The notes: generated by a model not told the origin, from the sequence alone. Numbered from the stretch's first letter, positions 22,500-35,208 are shown. The stretch is DNA of 64,000 nucleotides from Pteria penguin (GCA_035048485.1 CM068582.1:35740096-35804095); one strand, 5' to 3'. A program made the numbers and translations.

Positions 22500-24898
22500 A
22501 ATCTGTTGAACATAGATAATGATGCTGGTAAGTACAATCAGTGGTTCTAAAATGGAGGTCAACATCTACCCCTAGTCGCACGCATTTTCGTGTCCCAATG
22601 TTATATGGTTCATTAGTATACCATTTAGTCCAGTTGGCTTTAGTGCCATCCATCCATTTATGGACTTGAAGGTTATCATCGTATATTAATCCTATGTAAA
22701 TATCTTTACTGGGAAATGTCCTAGAAATAAAATATATACATCAGATTCTTAATAGTATCTTATATTAAGAAATAATAGATATACGGTTTAGAAAATAGGA
22801 ATATGAATCTTCCCGTAGGTATCCTGCCTTAATGCTGAGTTCTGAATTTTATATTTTCAAGTTAATTTACATCTTTATATTCCAAGAAACTTTATATTTT
22901 CATGTTTAAATTTACAACTATTAGTAAGTTAATATAATTGTTGTGTTAATAATTATTAGCATAATGTAGAATTTTTTAAGAAAAGAAGACAATTTAAGTT
23001 TATACAAGAAGGAAGAAATGATACATTGTACAGAAAGGAAAGTATTCTTATTTTACCACCTCACTAATCTCATCAAACAAAATTAATAGATACATATAAA
23101 ACATTTATACCTATAATTTCCAACATTTTAACATTATGCTAAAACCGCTCACTCTTATTTCTAGATTTAAGATTAAAATAATGATTTGCTTTTTACATTT
23201 TAACTAACTATAGGGAGAAATCAATATTTTATTATGTAAAACAATATTTCGGTGTGATATGTTACAAGTATTCGCATAATAAGTTCTAAAATACAAAGTT
23301 ATCTAGCTATATTATTTAATATTTACTTCAATAGTATGTATTTTGTAATTTAGATTTACCATTCATTAAGAAAACTAACACTTAACAATTAGGCAAATTG
23401 CCATAGTGAACTATTCATGAAAAATAGAATTGATTTTCTTACTATCAATTTGAAAGGGGGCGGATCTGGTTTGTCAGACAAGGGAACTTTTCAGGTACCT
23501 AATCGACATCCACTGTCGTAAGGTCAACTATTTCTTTTAACTTAGACGAACGTATCGATAATGACGATATTTTACTGACGGGTTTTACTTACAGTAAAAT
23601 CGTCGTTGATTGTATTGTACAGATAAATGTTACTCAACCTCAAATGAAGTCCTCGAGATCTTGTTATTTAAAGACACACCTTATAAACTACTGACAAAAC
23701 GCTTTTAAGTGATGATGTCCATTATTTTGTTCGAATCCATGAAGGTAATCACAAGTCTAGTTTTAGTGCTTCTGTACTGATCCAAGATAAATTCTTCAAA
23801 TTCACTGTGATAAAAGTTTGTAAATTATTTCTAATCTAAGTAGTATCTCCCTCATCCATAGCATATTTTTTGTCTTTAGACTAGTTCTTTGGAGTTCAGT
23901 CCTTTTGCTAGGACTTGTACAAAAGGGCAAGAATTTGTATGAAATTATGTACTTTCTCACACATCTACTTGTTGTCGTCAGAAACACTGTCAAACAGATC
24001 ACCAATATAACCAATGTTTGTTATACACTGATGGGACGATCATATTAATAATTAACCATCATTAAGATGTTACTTTCTGTTCCTTTACACCGATTCGTTA
24101 CAATATGTAAAACTACTTAGAAAATTAGATAAAGGGATGAAAATTGACCTTGTAACATCCGCCCGTTAATAATTTGGTGAAACATTGTTGGCAAATGTTA
24201 TCAAGTTCTTTAAGTAATTGTTGTACATTGACTGCGAATAATACTAATTATCGTATATATATAGCATCATGGTGAGTGTGACGATGATTTGGCAAGTATC
24301 CATAATTATACATCTTTGAAAGTGGTTGCTTTAACCTTTAAAATTTGATACATGTATTTAAAAAAATGATAAAAATTAAAAAGTTGAGTTCTCCGGGTGA
24401 GAGTGAAAGATATTATATAAGATCCGTCCCTATAAATGTAATTCAACTACATAATAGGTTCTAGCCAAAGCATACCAAAATAAAGATATAGATAAAAGAT
24501 ATATGTCGTCACAAATGTGTTCAACTCCACAGCACTCATGATACATACATGGAAAATACAATACAAAAATGAAACCTGCATAACTTTTCTTTTTTGCAAA
24601 CGAATATCCCAGGTGATTCGTAATTTATTCACTTTAATTAGCAGGTGCAATTTGTCATGAAAATTTTAATACCTGTTTACTTGAATAGAATTCTAGCGAT
24701 TTTGCCAGACAGTTTATGGCTGGTACGATCGATGATGCAATGAAACTTACCTGCCATTTTGTGTTAAAAGATTGAACATTTCTATCCATTTTGCAGATGA
24801 ATCAATTTTAGCCACAATTTTCTGCTTTGAGGAACACCCTGTTACAGCAGTCTCAAAGTTTACTAATTCATCAACGTATTCGAATTCCCCGAAGCATA
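22500..24898 (-). CDS. C-type lectin domain protein, two internal exons
   Basis: The 5' exon is 24751-24898 (minus) and the next is 22500-22720. Acceptors are CTCTAG before 24898 and TTTCTAG before 22720; donors are GTAAGT and GTGAGT. They join in phase (AG|G) to give …CFGEFEYVDELVNFETAVTG…, then GRTFPSKDIYIGLIYDD, VHKWMDGTKANWTKWYTNEP, CVRLG and DCTYQHHYLCS. The YIGL core, Trp pattern and terminal cysteines are those of a CTLD. The calcium/sugar site is degenerate: EPY stands where EPN or QPD is usual, and there is no WND, so classic calcium-dependent sugar binding is doubtful (inference). The signal-peptide exon and the exon after 22500 were not found. It is transcribed towards the C1q gene. 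The intron carries a dispersed repeat at 23755-23890. Confidence 0.78.
23563..23605. other. Short inverted repeat (hairpin)
   Basis: GACGATATTTTACTG at 23563-23577 and CAGTAAAATCGTCG at 23592-23605 are reverse complements except for one bulged base, with a 14-nt loop. It lies inside the lectin intron. The function is unknown. Confidence 0.6.
23755..23890. repeat. Dispersed repeat R, copy 1
   Basis: GTGCTTCTGTACTGATC, TTCTTCAAATTCACTG, AAAGTTTGTAAATTATTTCT and AGTAGTATCTCCCTCAT recur in the same order at 57450-57600 and 58655-58810. Family unknown. Confidence 0.65.
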
Positions 24899-25324
24899 CT
24901 AGAGAAGAAAATGGCATTCATTTGATGAACTTACAGTTATTGCACATCAGAAAATTTCAAAGGCTAAACGCCAATAACATAATCTAACTTCATTTGATTA
25001 AGTCTTCAAAATCAACCACTGAAATTAATTTAAAATATCCCATTTACATTTATTAATGTTTGGTCTGAAAACATAATTTTTATTAGAAGATGTATACCTG
25101 TATTAATTTATTCCACATACCTTTTTCGACAACATTTTTTCTTGTTATGCTCAAGATATGTGGAATTTCAAAATGTTTGAATATCAAACAAATTATCGAA
25201 GGGACATGAAAGGACAGGTTTATGCATAAGGGAGGTATGATAATGCATAGATATGAAATATTGAACTGTAAATGGATAAACCAAAATTTATTTATACTTA
25301 TGTCAATACAACAATATGAGAAAC
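24899..25324. other. AT-rich DNA upstream of the lectin exon
   Basis: It may be intron of the lectin gene. A splice-donor-like CGAAAAAGGTATGTGG on the minus strand near 25125 has no convincing exon attached. Confidence 0.35.
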
Positions 25325-26370
25325 AACTTCTTAGACTTAAATATTAAAATTATTGACAACAATATCTATACAAACATATATGATAGACCTGACGACTTCG
25401 ATTTCCTATTGTAAATTTCCATTATTTATATGGTGGTACTATTGACTAATATAAATACCATATGATGGGAGTCTAAGACTTAGACTCCCGTCGTATGGTA
25501 CTTATATTAGTCAATTGGTTCCATTTGCTAGAACATGCACTTCGGATTTTACTCAAAATTATTTCAAATAAATTGGAAATTCTGAGTCAGGGTTATAGAT
25601 ATCATACACTTCCAGAAACTTTTGGTAAATTGTACACATCTTATTTAGACATCTTACCAACATTCGGAAATATGTCTTTTAAAAATATGTATCCAGCAGA
25701 ATTTGTCATCCCGATTTCCAAGGTCAAAGGTTTCGTAAATTTCATCTCGTAGGGTTCTAAAATAATCAAACGCCTCCGACATGGCCCCGAGATAGATCAT
25801 CGCAAAGACCATTAGTCCTGTACGGGGCCCCCTTACAGCCTTATACAGACTTTTACTTGAGCGTTGCACCTTGACTTACGGCAGTGGGGGGGGGGAGAAG
25901 GAGGGGACCTGTTCAAACCTTTTCAGAGGAGACAAGGGCTTGAGCCTCGTCCCCTCTGACTGTTAGTGGGGACTCTTACAGATCAAGAATCAGTGCTCGC
26001 TTACAGACGGACATCCCACGGTTGACTTCTGTTGATGTCGCGTAACATATTTATGATATAAGCATATTATTCAGTAAAACGCTTCGTCTTAAAATATTTA
26101 TGACCTCCCGGCTTGAGAAACTTGTTGCTCCTTGTTCTTTTAAATTATTTAAATTTTTAAATGTGTGTCTGAGTGGGAGGCTTAACCTCACAAAATGATT
26201 GACGTTTGTTACTTTTTGGCCGCTTTAATTTGGTGTCGTAACTGTATAATCAATATGTTTTTGTCGTTTTCTGTATGTGTTTTGCTGGTTATAATTCCTT
26301 TATTATGCATGTCCTTGGTGACTGTGTTATAAATTTTGATTTTATGTCTTCTGTCTTCTCTTTTATACTA
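25325..26370 (+). mobile_element. PLE family A copy 5, 5'-truncated
   Basis: It starts at FLDLNIKIIDNNIYTNIYD, downstream of the catalytic box, and continues through LSQGYRYHTLPETFGKLYTS (about 25585-25640) and NMYPAEFVIPISKVKGF. The C-terminal remnant and tail (TTTTCAGAGGAGACAAGG, GTCCTTGGTGACTGTGTTAT, CTTCTGTCTTCTC) follow, but most of the CCGGTTAACC block is deleted. A run of G near 25888 and several frameshifts show decay. A 37-bp inverted duplication sits at 25441-25515. Confidence 0.8.
25441..25515. other. Near-perfect 37-bp inverted duplication inside PLE copy 5
   Basis: Left arm 25441-25477 (ATTGACTAATATAAATACCA …) is the reverse complement of right arm 25479-25515 (… GGTACTTATATTAGTCAAT) with about three differences and a one-base spacer. 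The right arm is the genuine PLE sequence (compare ATATGGTATCTATATATCTC at 1915-1934), so the left arm is the extra inverted copy. Confidence 0.88.
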
Positions 26371-26759
26371 GAGCATTTTAACCGTCATAAACATGCTTAT
26401 TTTTTTCGAAGAATAGGTGCCTTGCAATAATTATTCCTTAACGTTACATAATGTTTGATGTTGTGAAATCCATTGGTTGTTTTATACAATTATCAAAATA
26501 TTAATTTCTGAACTGAAGAACTATAGTATTTTCTTTAATTTCTGTTTTGTGCATAAAACTCAGCTCAAACACTTAACAAAACTTTAAGTATCAGAGCCTG
26601 GAAAATGGGAGAGTTTTGTAGAGGACATTCTTCTCGTCAACAATAATGTTATGTTTGGTCTTTCATGCTCATTTTTAGTAGACGTATTATTATTGTTATT
26701 ATTTTCTTGTCGGTCTGTCGACAAATCTTAACCTAGCACTATCTCCTGCATTGAAATCG

Positions 26760-27090
26760 AATACGGGACTTCCGAGATACGCTTCCGCTTAGATTTTTAC
26801 ATACTGTTTCGTGAAATATTAGGCATTCAATTTCCGACATTGCATAAACAGAGTACAACCGTAAAAACAAACTTTTGTAAAAGAAAGAGGGAGAAGAGAT
26901 TTATACAATACTATTTATTAACACATAATCATACAAAATGAAAATCACAGCAGTACATCTCTTATTTTAATCACTTTGAAGAATTTCCCTGGGGACTGTT
27001 GATTACGATAAATTATACTGGACATAGAATGCCCTACATTTCACTTCACTTAAATCGAATCATTGGTGCATATCTCGGAAGTCCCGTATT
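26760..27090. mobile_element. 331-bp MITE with 20-bp perfect terminal inverted repeats
   Basis: AATACGGGACTTCCGAGATA at 26760-26779 is exactly matched by its reverse complement at 27071-27090, and the next bases are nearly matched (CGC versus TGC). The interior has no coding potential. No clear target duplication is visible, so the superfamily is unknown. Confidence 0.8.
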
Positions 27091-27685
27091 TAATATACCT
27101 TAATAGAAATGTTTAACGTCTTGTGTAGTTTATCATTTTATTCATTGCAAAACATTAAAAGATAATTTCCTGTATAGTCCTAGTTCCATGGATGAGACGT
27201 GGTAAGGCCTCCGTTTGATAATTGATAAAAACATCATATTATATTGTAATCTATGATAAACAATTTTGTGGTAAACGCATTTCTTGCACGAAATCTCTCC
27301 TTAGTGTTTGGATTCGTTTTCCTTTACGGTCTATGTAATAACTTATTTACTCCACATATATTTTGTACTTCCACAGCGTCTTCCTTGTACGAGTACACGA
27401 CTGAAGAGTCATGAGTTATCAGAATGTGCATATGGTACACTAAACTAATCATGATATACATGTTCTGATAGTTATCATTATCATAAGGTTTTTTCCCTTT
27501 ATGTATTTCAACACAATGCTGGAAAACATTGACTTCTGAAGTGTTCAATTTTATTTTTCTACATATACTTTATAAAATATTAAATGTATACATGTAAATG
27601 TATACCTGTAATTATCTACTAATTATTCTATATATCAATGTAAAACTATCATGACACAGGTAGGTAGTAATTAAGTAAGTAGGTC

Positions 27686-27686
<1 letters not shown>
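27091..27686. other. AT-rich DNA, nothing recognised
   Basis: No exon, RNA gene or known repeat is supported here. Confidence 0.4.
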
Positions 27687-27765
<79 letters not shown>

Positions 27766-27795
27766 GATAGATAGATTGATTGATTGATTGATTGA
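27687..27795. repeat. (GATA)n / (TTGA)n compound microsatellite
   Basis: About 22 GATA units, with two AAT variants, are followed by five TTGA units. The TTGA end resembles the (TCAA)n tail of the SINEs, but no SINE body is attached. Confidence 0.95.
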
Positions 27796-28657
27796 CAGAC
27801 AGTCAAACAATTCTCTTAAAACTAAACACATCATTTCAATACCAAAAGAAGCGACCAGTAGGTAGATCAATTATTTTTTCTTTGAATTTGTTTTTAATGT
27901 TATATCCACATGATCAATTTGAGAACAAACGATTTTTATATTACTTTCGCATTGTCTGACATGTGTAACAAAACCTATTGTTTTAAGTGTGTTTATAGAA
28001 TGTAGCTGATACAAAATTTGTGAATGACATTCTATGTAAAACAGAAATAATAAAACGGCGATTTATATATTTCTCATTGAAAGTTAAGTATTCATTCAAA
28101 CTCACCGTATCAACCAAATCGCCTTTATAGCACTTATTAAAAAACGTCAACCATTTTAGGTCAAACATCATAACATTAAACTGGTTAGCAACTTTTTTTG
28201 CAACTAAGAAATAACTGTGATACGTTTCAATATTAATAGTATGAATCATACAGTATGTGTACAGAAAAAGAGGAGACATATTTTATTAAATGATACAACA
28301 CGTTTTAAATTTAATATCTTAGATATTACGTCTGATACATGTTGTATATCATGAAAATTAAAATATATAATACACTATATAACTAAATAAATAAAACCAT
28401 TAACGATTAAAAAACGCAAATAAACAGTTGATCAATACAGAAAATTTGAAATATAAACTTGTTTATTAAAAATTATACAATGTTTGGAATTAAACAATAT
28501 TTAGTACAAACAATATGTTTCAAAAAATGTTTCAATTTACAATGGTTCATAAATAGCACCAAAGTTATAATTCACTGCAGAAATAATGTCTTCCAAACAA
28601 TTTAAAATATGTCGCATAACACAATGAGATAAGACTACACCTAATGAAAGGACTTAC
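27796..28657. other. AT-rich DNA, nothing recognised
   Basis: No supported feature apart from short open frames without family motifs. Confidence 0.4.
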
Positions 28658-28772
28658 GTGTAAGGCGGGAAATAATGATGATTATGGAGCTTTCTAGCAG
28701 TATCCAAAGCATTGTTCATCCTTGTGGTATCTACATCCACATAGCATACAGTACTACCGCCTGATATCAATC
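28658..28772 (-). CDS. Possible internal exon, unknown product
   Basis: A 115-bp segment lies between an acceptor-like TTGAAACAG (ending at 28773) and donor GTAAGT just below 28658. Only one frame is open, giving LISGGSTVCYVDVDTTRMNN and then ALDTARKLHNHHYFPPYT. Splice sites and frame are compatible with a real exon, but the end phase does not join directly to the lectin exon at 24898, and I do not recognise the peptide. It could be an upstream exon of that gene via a missed exon, or a separate gene. Confidence 0.3.
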
Positions 28773-29312
28773 CTGTTTCAAATTTACCTTAAGTTTTGTT
28801 GAAATGTTCAGCAATCAATATCTTTACCGAAGATTTCAAAATCAGTTTCTCTGCAAAGAATAAGCAATCGATAAATTATTCTGAATCCGATACGTTTTGC
28901 GTTCATGTCAATCACGATGCATACAGAAAAACGTCTAGAAAACATTAAATTGCAGTGAAGTTTTCCTGAAAAAGGTCTTCGATTTTTTTTGTATAATTAT
29001 TGTCGTTGGGATGAAAATAGCCCTTAATTTTGAACGGTATTTCCGTTATGCATAATTTCTTATTGATTTCTTTTCTGCGTATCTTGACCTAATTGATCTT
29101 CAAAAAGTATTGAAAAATAAATGCATTTACACTTAATGTCATGATATTTACTTTGTTTCTGAGTAAAATTCAAAACAAAGATTTGACTTGATTAAATATT
29201 GAACTATGCCTTCACAAGGTAAGAAATGTGTGCATTTGGTCTTAGAGTATGTAACAGAATAATCCGTATAATAGTTGCATAAATGTTTCACAAGACTCGG
29301 CACTTCCACTAG

Positions 29313-29315
<3 letters not shown>

Positions 29316-29398
<83 letters not shown>
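29316..29398. repeat. Compound (TA)n(GA)n microsatellite
   Basis: About 40 bp of TA are followed by about 43 bp of GA, the same composite as at 21.6 kb. Confidence 0.97.
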
Positions 29399-29400
<2 letters not shown>

Positions 29401-29899
29401 ATTGTAGTTTTGAATAAAATCAAATACACCGAATTAATCGTTCCAAATAAATGTTCTGCTAGTGATTGCCGACGACAGGTATGGAATCCCACGAGGACAA
29501 ATGATTATTATCGAGGACATAATATTGATCACTAAATGCTTTATAAATATATTGATGTAAACACATAAAATGCAAATTTCTTGAAATAATTTATTTCTTT
29601 TTTATCTATAAAAGGTGAAAGTACAAAATCGTAGAAAGCACTTTGGGTAAAAAGGACGATCACTGCCCCTGGGGAAGGAATTTTGAATAACATCTGCTCA
29701 TCAGCAACACCCATCGTTATGGCCAAATCATACTCAATCGAAGTATTAAGCAATCACTCACTGCTGTCTTAATTGATATTCAAATTGGTATTCATGTCAG
29801 AGATTGTAAAATTTGTACTTTAAAATGCAAAAAGCTAAAATACCGAGCGGTAGTCAATAAGGGACTTCCTTTATACTGGACAATATAGATATACATGTC

Positions 29900-29995
29900 T
29901 ATCAGGAACCTCTGGAAAAATCAAAGGTGGGATCAGATATTATGGAGGAGTAAGCAATCCCTACTACTGGCCAGTCACAACTACCGTGATACAAT
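29900..29995 (+). repeat. Dispersed repeat fragment (GTGGGATCAG … GTCACAAC)
   Basis: GGTGGGATCAGATATTATGG, AGGAGTAAGCAATCCCTAC and GGCCAGTCACAACTACCGTG match an abundant bivalve repeat block (recalled) and resemble the block inside the PLE family-B tail. Confidence 0.5.
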
Positions 29996-30654
29996 AAGAA
30001 TTTTTAGTAAGTGTTACTCGTAGTTATATGAGTTGACATTCGGTAAAAGTCGTGATAAGTTAATTGTTACATGTATTGTATTATCACAATACATTATGAA
30101 TGCCTTAAAGAAGTTATCTCCCCTTGTAAAAGGGTATGAAAAACTTGACCTGAGGAAATTCTGTTAATTGAACTTTTGTTTATGAAAAATTCAATTAGTA
30201 TGGAACTTTTTCACCATGAGCTTTTCTAGATTTTTTTCTTTCGTGAAAAAAATATAAGCAAAACATAAGTAGTAACCGCAATTGTCAATACAAACTTTTC
30301 TTTATAAATAACATTATTTACGAAATTGCTTCTTTTAAAAGACAAAATGTCTTCTTTTGTGAGAAGCTATACACTGGCAAATTAATTTCAAAGATAAAAG
30401 TTATATCTGCTAAGGTCTAATTAGTGGTAAGTATGGATTGAATACCCTAAGTCTTCAGAATATTGCAGATTACTTACATATGTGAATATCAGTAGCTTTT
30501 TACGAAAATTTAGATATTCATTTGTAGAGGAAATAAAACCATGAAGTCATCTGATTTTTTTAGTTTTTAAACAGGACTTGTCTTGAATGTATCATTATGT
30601 TTTGAAAACACGGTACACTCAAATGTAAGGTAATTTGTTCAACCTTATACCTTA

Positions 30655-30718
30655 TGCCGTCACCATATACGTGAAATATTCGTGGTGTGACTTGAAACAA
30701 AAATCAATCAATCAATTT
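30655..30718 (+). mobile_element. SINE type a, 3' end with (TCAA)n tail
   Basis: TGCCGTCACCATATACGTGA, AATATTCGTGGTGTGAC and (TCAA)n match the 3' end of the copies at 61.7 and 63.4 kb. Only about 60 bp remain. Confidence 0.75.
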
Positions 30719-33700
30719 ATTTACCTTATCGGGACTCTCTTATATCAGGTTCCTTAATCTTTCTCTTTTAATCTGTACTAATAATTCAATCCATGTCATG
30801 CAATATATATGCTTTCCAAGAATTATACAGGACTGTACTGGAATATTTATTCAAACTACAAACCCATTTGGTTTCGACGAATTTCCCTTTAAAACTTTCT
30901 GTGAAATAGTCTCCTTTTGACATGAACAATCAATTAAATACTTAGGTAAGATTCGTTGGATTTGTTTATAAAGTCAGGGAAAATCAATAAGTTCATGAAT
31001 GTAGACTATGTTGAAATAGGAAAACCATCTTTATATTGTGATTGCTTCTAACAATAAAAGAAGCAAAGGAAAGATATTTTGCCGTTACGGTTCAGGTTAT
31101 CATCAATAAATCGTATTGTGATAGCTGTACATATGTTTGATGTTTCAAGCCACCGGAGGTGTAAACCATTAATTGACCGGTCCATAAAATGCAGAATGTT
31201 ATAATAAGTAACATTAATGTTCGATTTTCATGGATTTATATCAGGTGTCAGGTAGAGCCATCAATTTGAGATTGATTGGCATGAAGCTGTTGCAAATACC
31301 AGGTATGGTAATTACTACGTTAAGAATGTTGAAAAGTTACAAGGAAAAGGTTCTGATCTCTATCAAAGAACCATTTCTGTTCGCCTTTCATAACACAAAC
31401 ACAAAGTTCCTTTACATTTGCTATATCAACATGTTAGTAAAGAAAATGTGTATAAATTAAACTGAATATTCATAAAGTTATTATAGTTGTTATATTATAC
31501 CGTCTGGGTTGCATGTATTATTAATCGTTATTGGTAAAATACGCATTACTCTACATGTGAATAAAAATGAATATTAAAAAATGCATTTTCAGATGACGAT
31601 GGAAATAGATGACTATTGGAAAACGGTACCGTATAAATGTATTTCTGAAGTCCTAGAATGTGTAACTCATTTGTTTCTTTAGATATATATGACTTCCATC
31701 TTTTATTATTTGTCCTTAATATTTATAATATATACTATAACGACACGCTTTCGATTCCAAGTGCCGATTCATTATGTTCTACCTCCCCTTCTGTCCTTTG
31801 GATGAAACAGAATAAAACTCAAGTCCCAAATCACACTATATGTTGACATGAAGATATCTCTCAGAGCATGGGATGGATATATTGTAGAGTCTTAAACTAT
31901 GTTCAAGATAGGTTCTTCTACTCTATTAGTGAAATAACTTTGGAGTGGCGCAAAACTAATATATATTTCGGCTTATCTAGCGCTCTGTAAAATGTGTTCT
32001 GTGTCAATATCATGAATCATTTTTTGTTATCCATGGCGTTAAAATACTTGCTCAAAATTGAACTTTTTGTGGTTAGTCTACAGCTCTGCTATGAATAACT
32101 AGCGAATAAATTATACTTATTTCCTCTTACATGTATTATCATTCTTATTTATGATCTGGTGTCGTATGTTTAAGATATTCATTTGGCATATGGTTACTAA
32201 ATCTGAACAAAAAAAATATGCTTATTTCATCCTCATTGGATGTTTCATCTTATACTTACTATGCAGTCAGTAGAATATAAGGGAATAACTTATATTATCG
32301 AATTTACGGTTATTATCACTGCTGATAAATTGCTCTATACCAATAAATATAGAACATATATACCTTTTAATTTTGTCCACCATATGCGCATTTCGACAAG
32401 TTATGTCTCTTCAGTGATGTTCGTAGTAATATTTATGTACCGTACCTTATATTCACATCAATAAATTTGGTTTACCTCTTTACGTTATTCATACTTCTCT
32501 CTTAACTTACTATTTACGATTACTGTATTTGTAATATTGAATTCTTTTTACATTCACAGGTGAAAAGGTATAATTTGAATACTTTTCTGTACTTTATTGT
32601 CTATATTACAAACACATCAATTTTCAACAGCTATTCAGTCTTCTATTTTAACGTATGAAGATACATTACAAGTGGGTGATGATATAAGCGATGCGTGAAT
32701 TACCTATGGCTTTGTTCTCGAAAGTACAATATCGTCATGCACATGTAATTACGCTTGAAGAATACATATGATTCTAACACTTTACTGATTTGAGTTATTT
32801 CATTAAATGAAAATTTTCCTGGGAGTTAACGTTTGTTTTATGGCTTCTTTAACAAATGTGTTCCTTTTTGCCATTTTGGAGTGCAGATTTCATAGTACTT
32901 ACGATGTTGTCTCCTGAATTGATAAGAAATGGAAAATTAGACCAGTGTCGACAAAAGTCATCCAAATTCATACCCTCTCAATAAATACTTAGTATTACCT
33001 CAGTTCTATCAATCATTCCTGATCATCTTTATATTCTTTCTTTATCAAAACATCACTAACATACAATATCAGTATCTTATCTAGGAATTCGAAATGCCAT
33101 AGCACGCAAATATTCTTTTATAAATATAAATTTATAAATTTCATAACAGTTAATATTTCGAAATAAGCAAATATCATGTATTATCAAATGATTTTGTCAA
33201 TGTCATTTTACAGCTTTGGCACTCCTTATTAAAATACACAATTACATCAAAGAGAATACACGGCAAACATGAATATGCTCTTTTTATTGTTTTATTCAAG
33301 CAAATCTCAATGTACTCCATGCCACTGTCGTTAGTGCTTTGATCCTGCTTGTAGTCAAGTCGATATCATTTTATTTTATCCTCAAGCATTCATCTTTTTG
33401 AAAACACAAAGCTCCCAATGTTTAAATTCATTGACATGTTGAATGTCAGTAAACTACGTTAGGTGACTCTTTATTTAAGCAGTAATTATCAAAGTCGATT
33501 GACGAGGCGGTGTTATTACGACATCCCATTGTTTTACTGCTTCAATATGACATTGTATCTGAAATATTTATATATATAGAAGTATTTATTCATTTACACG
33601 AAAGTAAACTAAGGTAAAAGATAATTGAAAGACGAAAACGTTGTATACCTGAACGGAAATACGCTTGGCAAAACAGCTTCATTACTTTAACATTTCATTT

Positions 33701-34299
33701 TAATGAACAATTTCGAAGTGTAGGATTATATATATGTGAATAAATTTTTAATCAGTTATAAAGTGCAACAACGCTTTGATCTTTATTACCTTTCAATGAT
33801 TCACAATGTTGTAAGGTAATATAATTATGTTTATAGCAGTAGGGCTTTTTCTCCAATAGGTTATATATAGTAAAGATGAAACAATAAATTCAACAACATC
33901 TAACTTCTATACTATTTCCTCTGCTTATGTTATTGATCTTGAACGCAATCATCAGATTATTTCTCGACTTCTATTACCGTAATTGCTATGAGGAATTATT
34001 GTTTGCCCTCTGCTTCTATTCTGGTTTCGATTTTACATAATTCGAAGTTCAAATTATCAAATCTTTTTAATAAAAGATTTCGACGATTAAATCATTCCAG
34101 TGCCTTTGTCAAAAAGTTAACTTAATTATCAATACAACAAACACCATTTTCATCTTTAAGATATCATGAATGTGTCAAATATGAAAAGAATACAAATTTA
34201 TATGTTTATGTTGAAATCTAAATATAATAATCTTTTTCAACACAATATCTAGAGCAATTCACTTCTTGTGATGCTATGACCAAGATTTGTTTATATCTT
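30719..34299. other. 3.6-kb AT-rich stretch without recognised genes
   Basis: I read both strands and found no domain motif or spliced pair of exons. A short dispersed repeat lies at 32375-32425. The open frames here (up to 76 codons) look random. Confidence 0.45.
32375..32425. repeat. Short dispersed repeat, copy 1 of 2
   Basis: CACCATATGCGCATTTCGAC and TTATGTCTCTTCAGTGATG match 52525-52575 (CACCGTTTATGCTCATTTCA, ATATGTCTCTTCATTGATG). It is a piece of a common bivalve repeat (recalled). Confidence 0.55.
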
Positions 34300-34535
34300 T
34301 GCTTGACTCATGTTTTGAGTCATATCAATATTATTACACTTACATAATGATAGCATCTAGACCTATGCAATGGAACCAGAAGCAGTGAAGGATCTTTTAT
34401 ATGCCACGACTAAGATGACAGAGGACCTCACTGTTTTACCGTCTCATTCCGATGTCGACGGTGGAATTCCAACGTGGAACCTCTCGATGATCACTAACCA
34501 AATATTTTACTAGTTGAACTACACTGGCTCGATAA
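34300..34535 (-). mobile_element. Old full-length SINE type a, inverted
   Basis: The reverse complement runs from a diverged tRNA-like head (GAGCCAGTGTAGTTCAACTA, then GAGGTTCCACGTTGGAATTC in place of the B box) through GAATGAGACGGTAAAAC, AAAGATCCTTCACTGCTTC and TAGGTCTAGATGCTATCATT. The order is that of the copy at 61.5 kb. Confidence 0.72.
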
Positions 34536-34584
34536 CTAAGAAAGTCACACTATAATAATTGAGATGATCTATTAACAATTGAAC

Positions 34585-34700
34585 ACGGCGTTAGGTGTTT
34601 GGCTCTTGATTGAATGTCACGGATTGAGTCTTGTGGGTTGTTGGTTGGTATCATGTCTTTTCGGACGAGACAGTAAAAGTCGATGTCCCAAAATCACGAC
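34585..34700 (+). mobile_element. Old SINE type a, head and partial body
   Basis: GGCGTTAGGTGTTTGGCTC, then TTTTCGGACGAGACAGTAAA and GTCGATGTCCC parallel the head and first body block of the SINE family in forward orientation. The 3' half is missing. It stands about 50 bp from the inverted copy, an inverted pair. Confidence 0.5.
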
Positions 34701-34977
34701 GGTTTAACCGTCCCATTCATCGCAAATGAAATCAAACTAGATATTCTCAGAATATTACAACGGAAATGTCTCACTAAATTTTGCTTTTAACAATGGACAG
34801 AATGGAAACGGTTATCATCTAGAAAATGTAGGTTTTTTGTCAACTGAACTGCAGCATATGAAAATACGTTTGCATGGATTTTTCATGCATAGGACAAGCT
34901 ATACCTTTGTGTAATTGAAAATACGGTTACTATTATCTGCGCAAATTATATAGCTCGTCATAATTAAAGGAAGAAAG

Positions 34978-35030
34978 AAAAGTTACTGACTCCACCGTAT
35001 GACAGAAGTCACCACGAAAATATAGAGTGT
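34978..35030 (-). repeat. Diverged solo 3' end of PLE family A
   Basis: AAAGTTACTGACTCCACCGT and ATGACAGAAGTCACCACG resemble the reverse complement of the family-A end (GTGACTTCTGCCACATAACT … AGTAACT). Confidence 0.45.
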
Positions 35031-35096
35031 ATGGTGTAATGATATAAAACACATAAAGATATCAAAAAACTATTCGATTATATAAACAATGAAATC

Positions 35097-35208
35097 ATAT
35101 AGATTTCAATCTCTTACAGATGTTTTGGTCTATTAAGTTCACTTACGTAATGAATTCCTGTAGGAATCAGTAATAATACAATATTAGCAACCAGTTTGTT
35201 CTTAGTGT
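35097..35208. repeat. 112-bp duplicated segment, copy 1
   Basis: About 96% identical by eye to 41785-41896 in the same orientation (CTCTTACAGATGTTTTGGTC, AATGAATTCCTGTAGGAATC, TTAGCAACCAGTTTGTTCTT). No flanking sequence is shared. Its identity is unknown. Confidence 0.8.

Noticed and set aside
29541..29753. 70-codon minus-strand frame (YDLAITMGVADEQMLFKIPS)
   Set aside because: It reads somewhat protein-like but has no family match, splice context or neighbouring exon.
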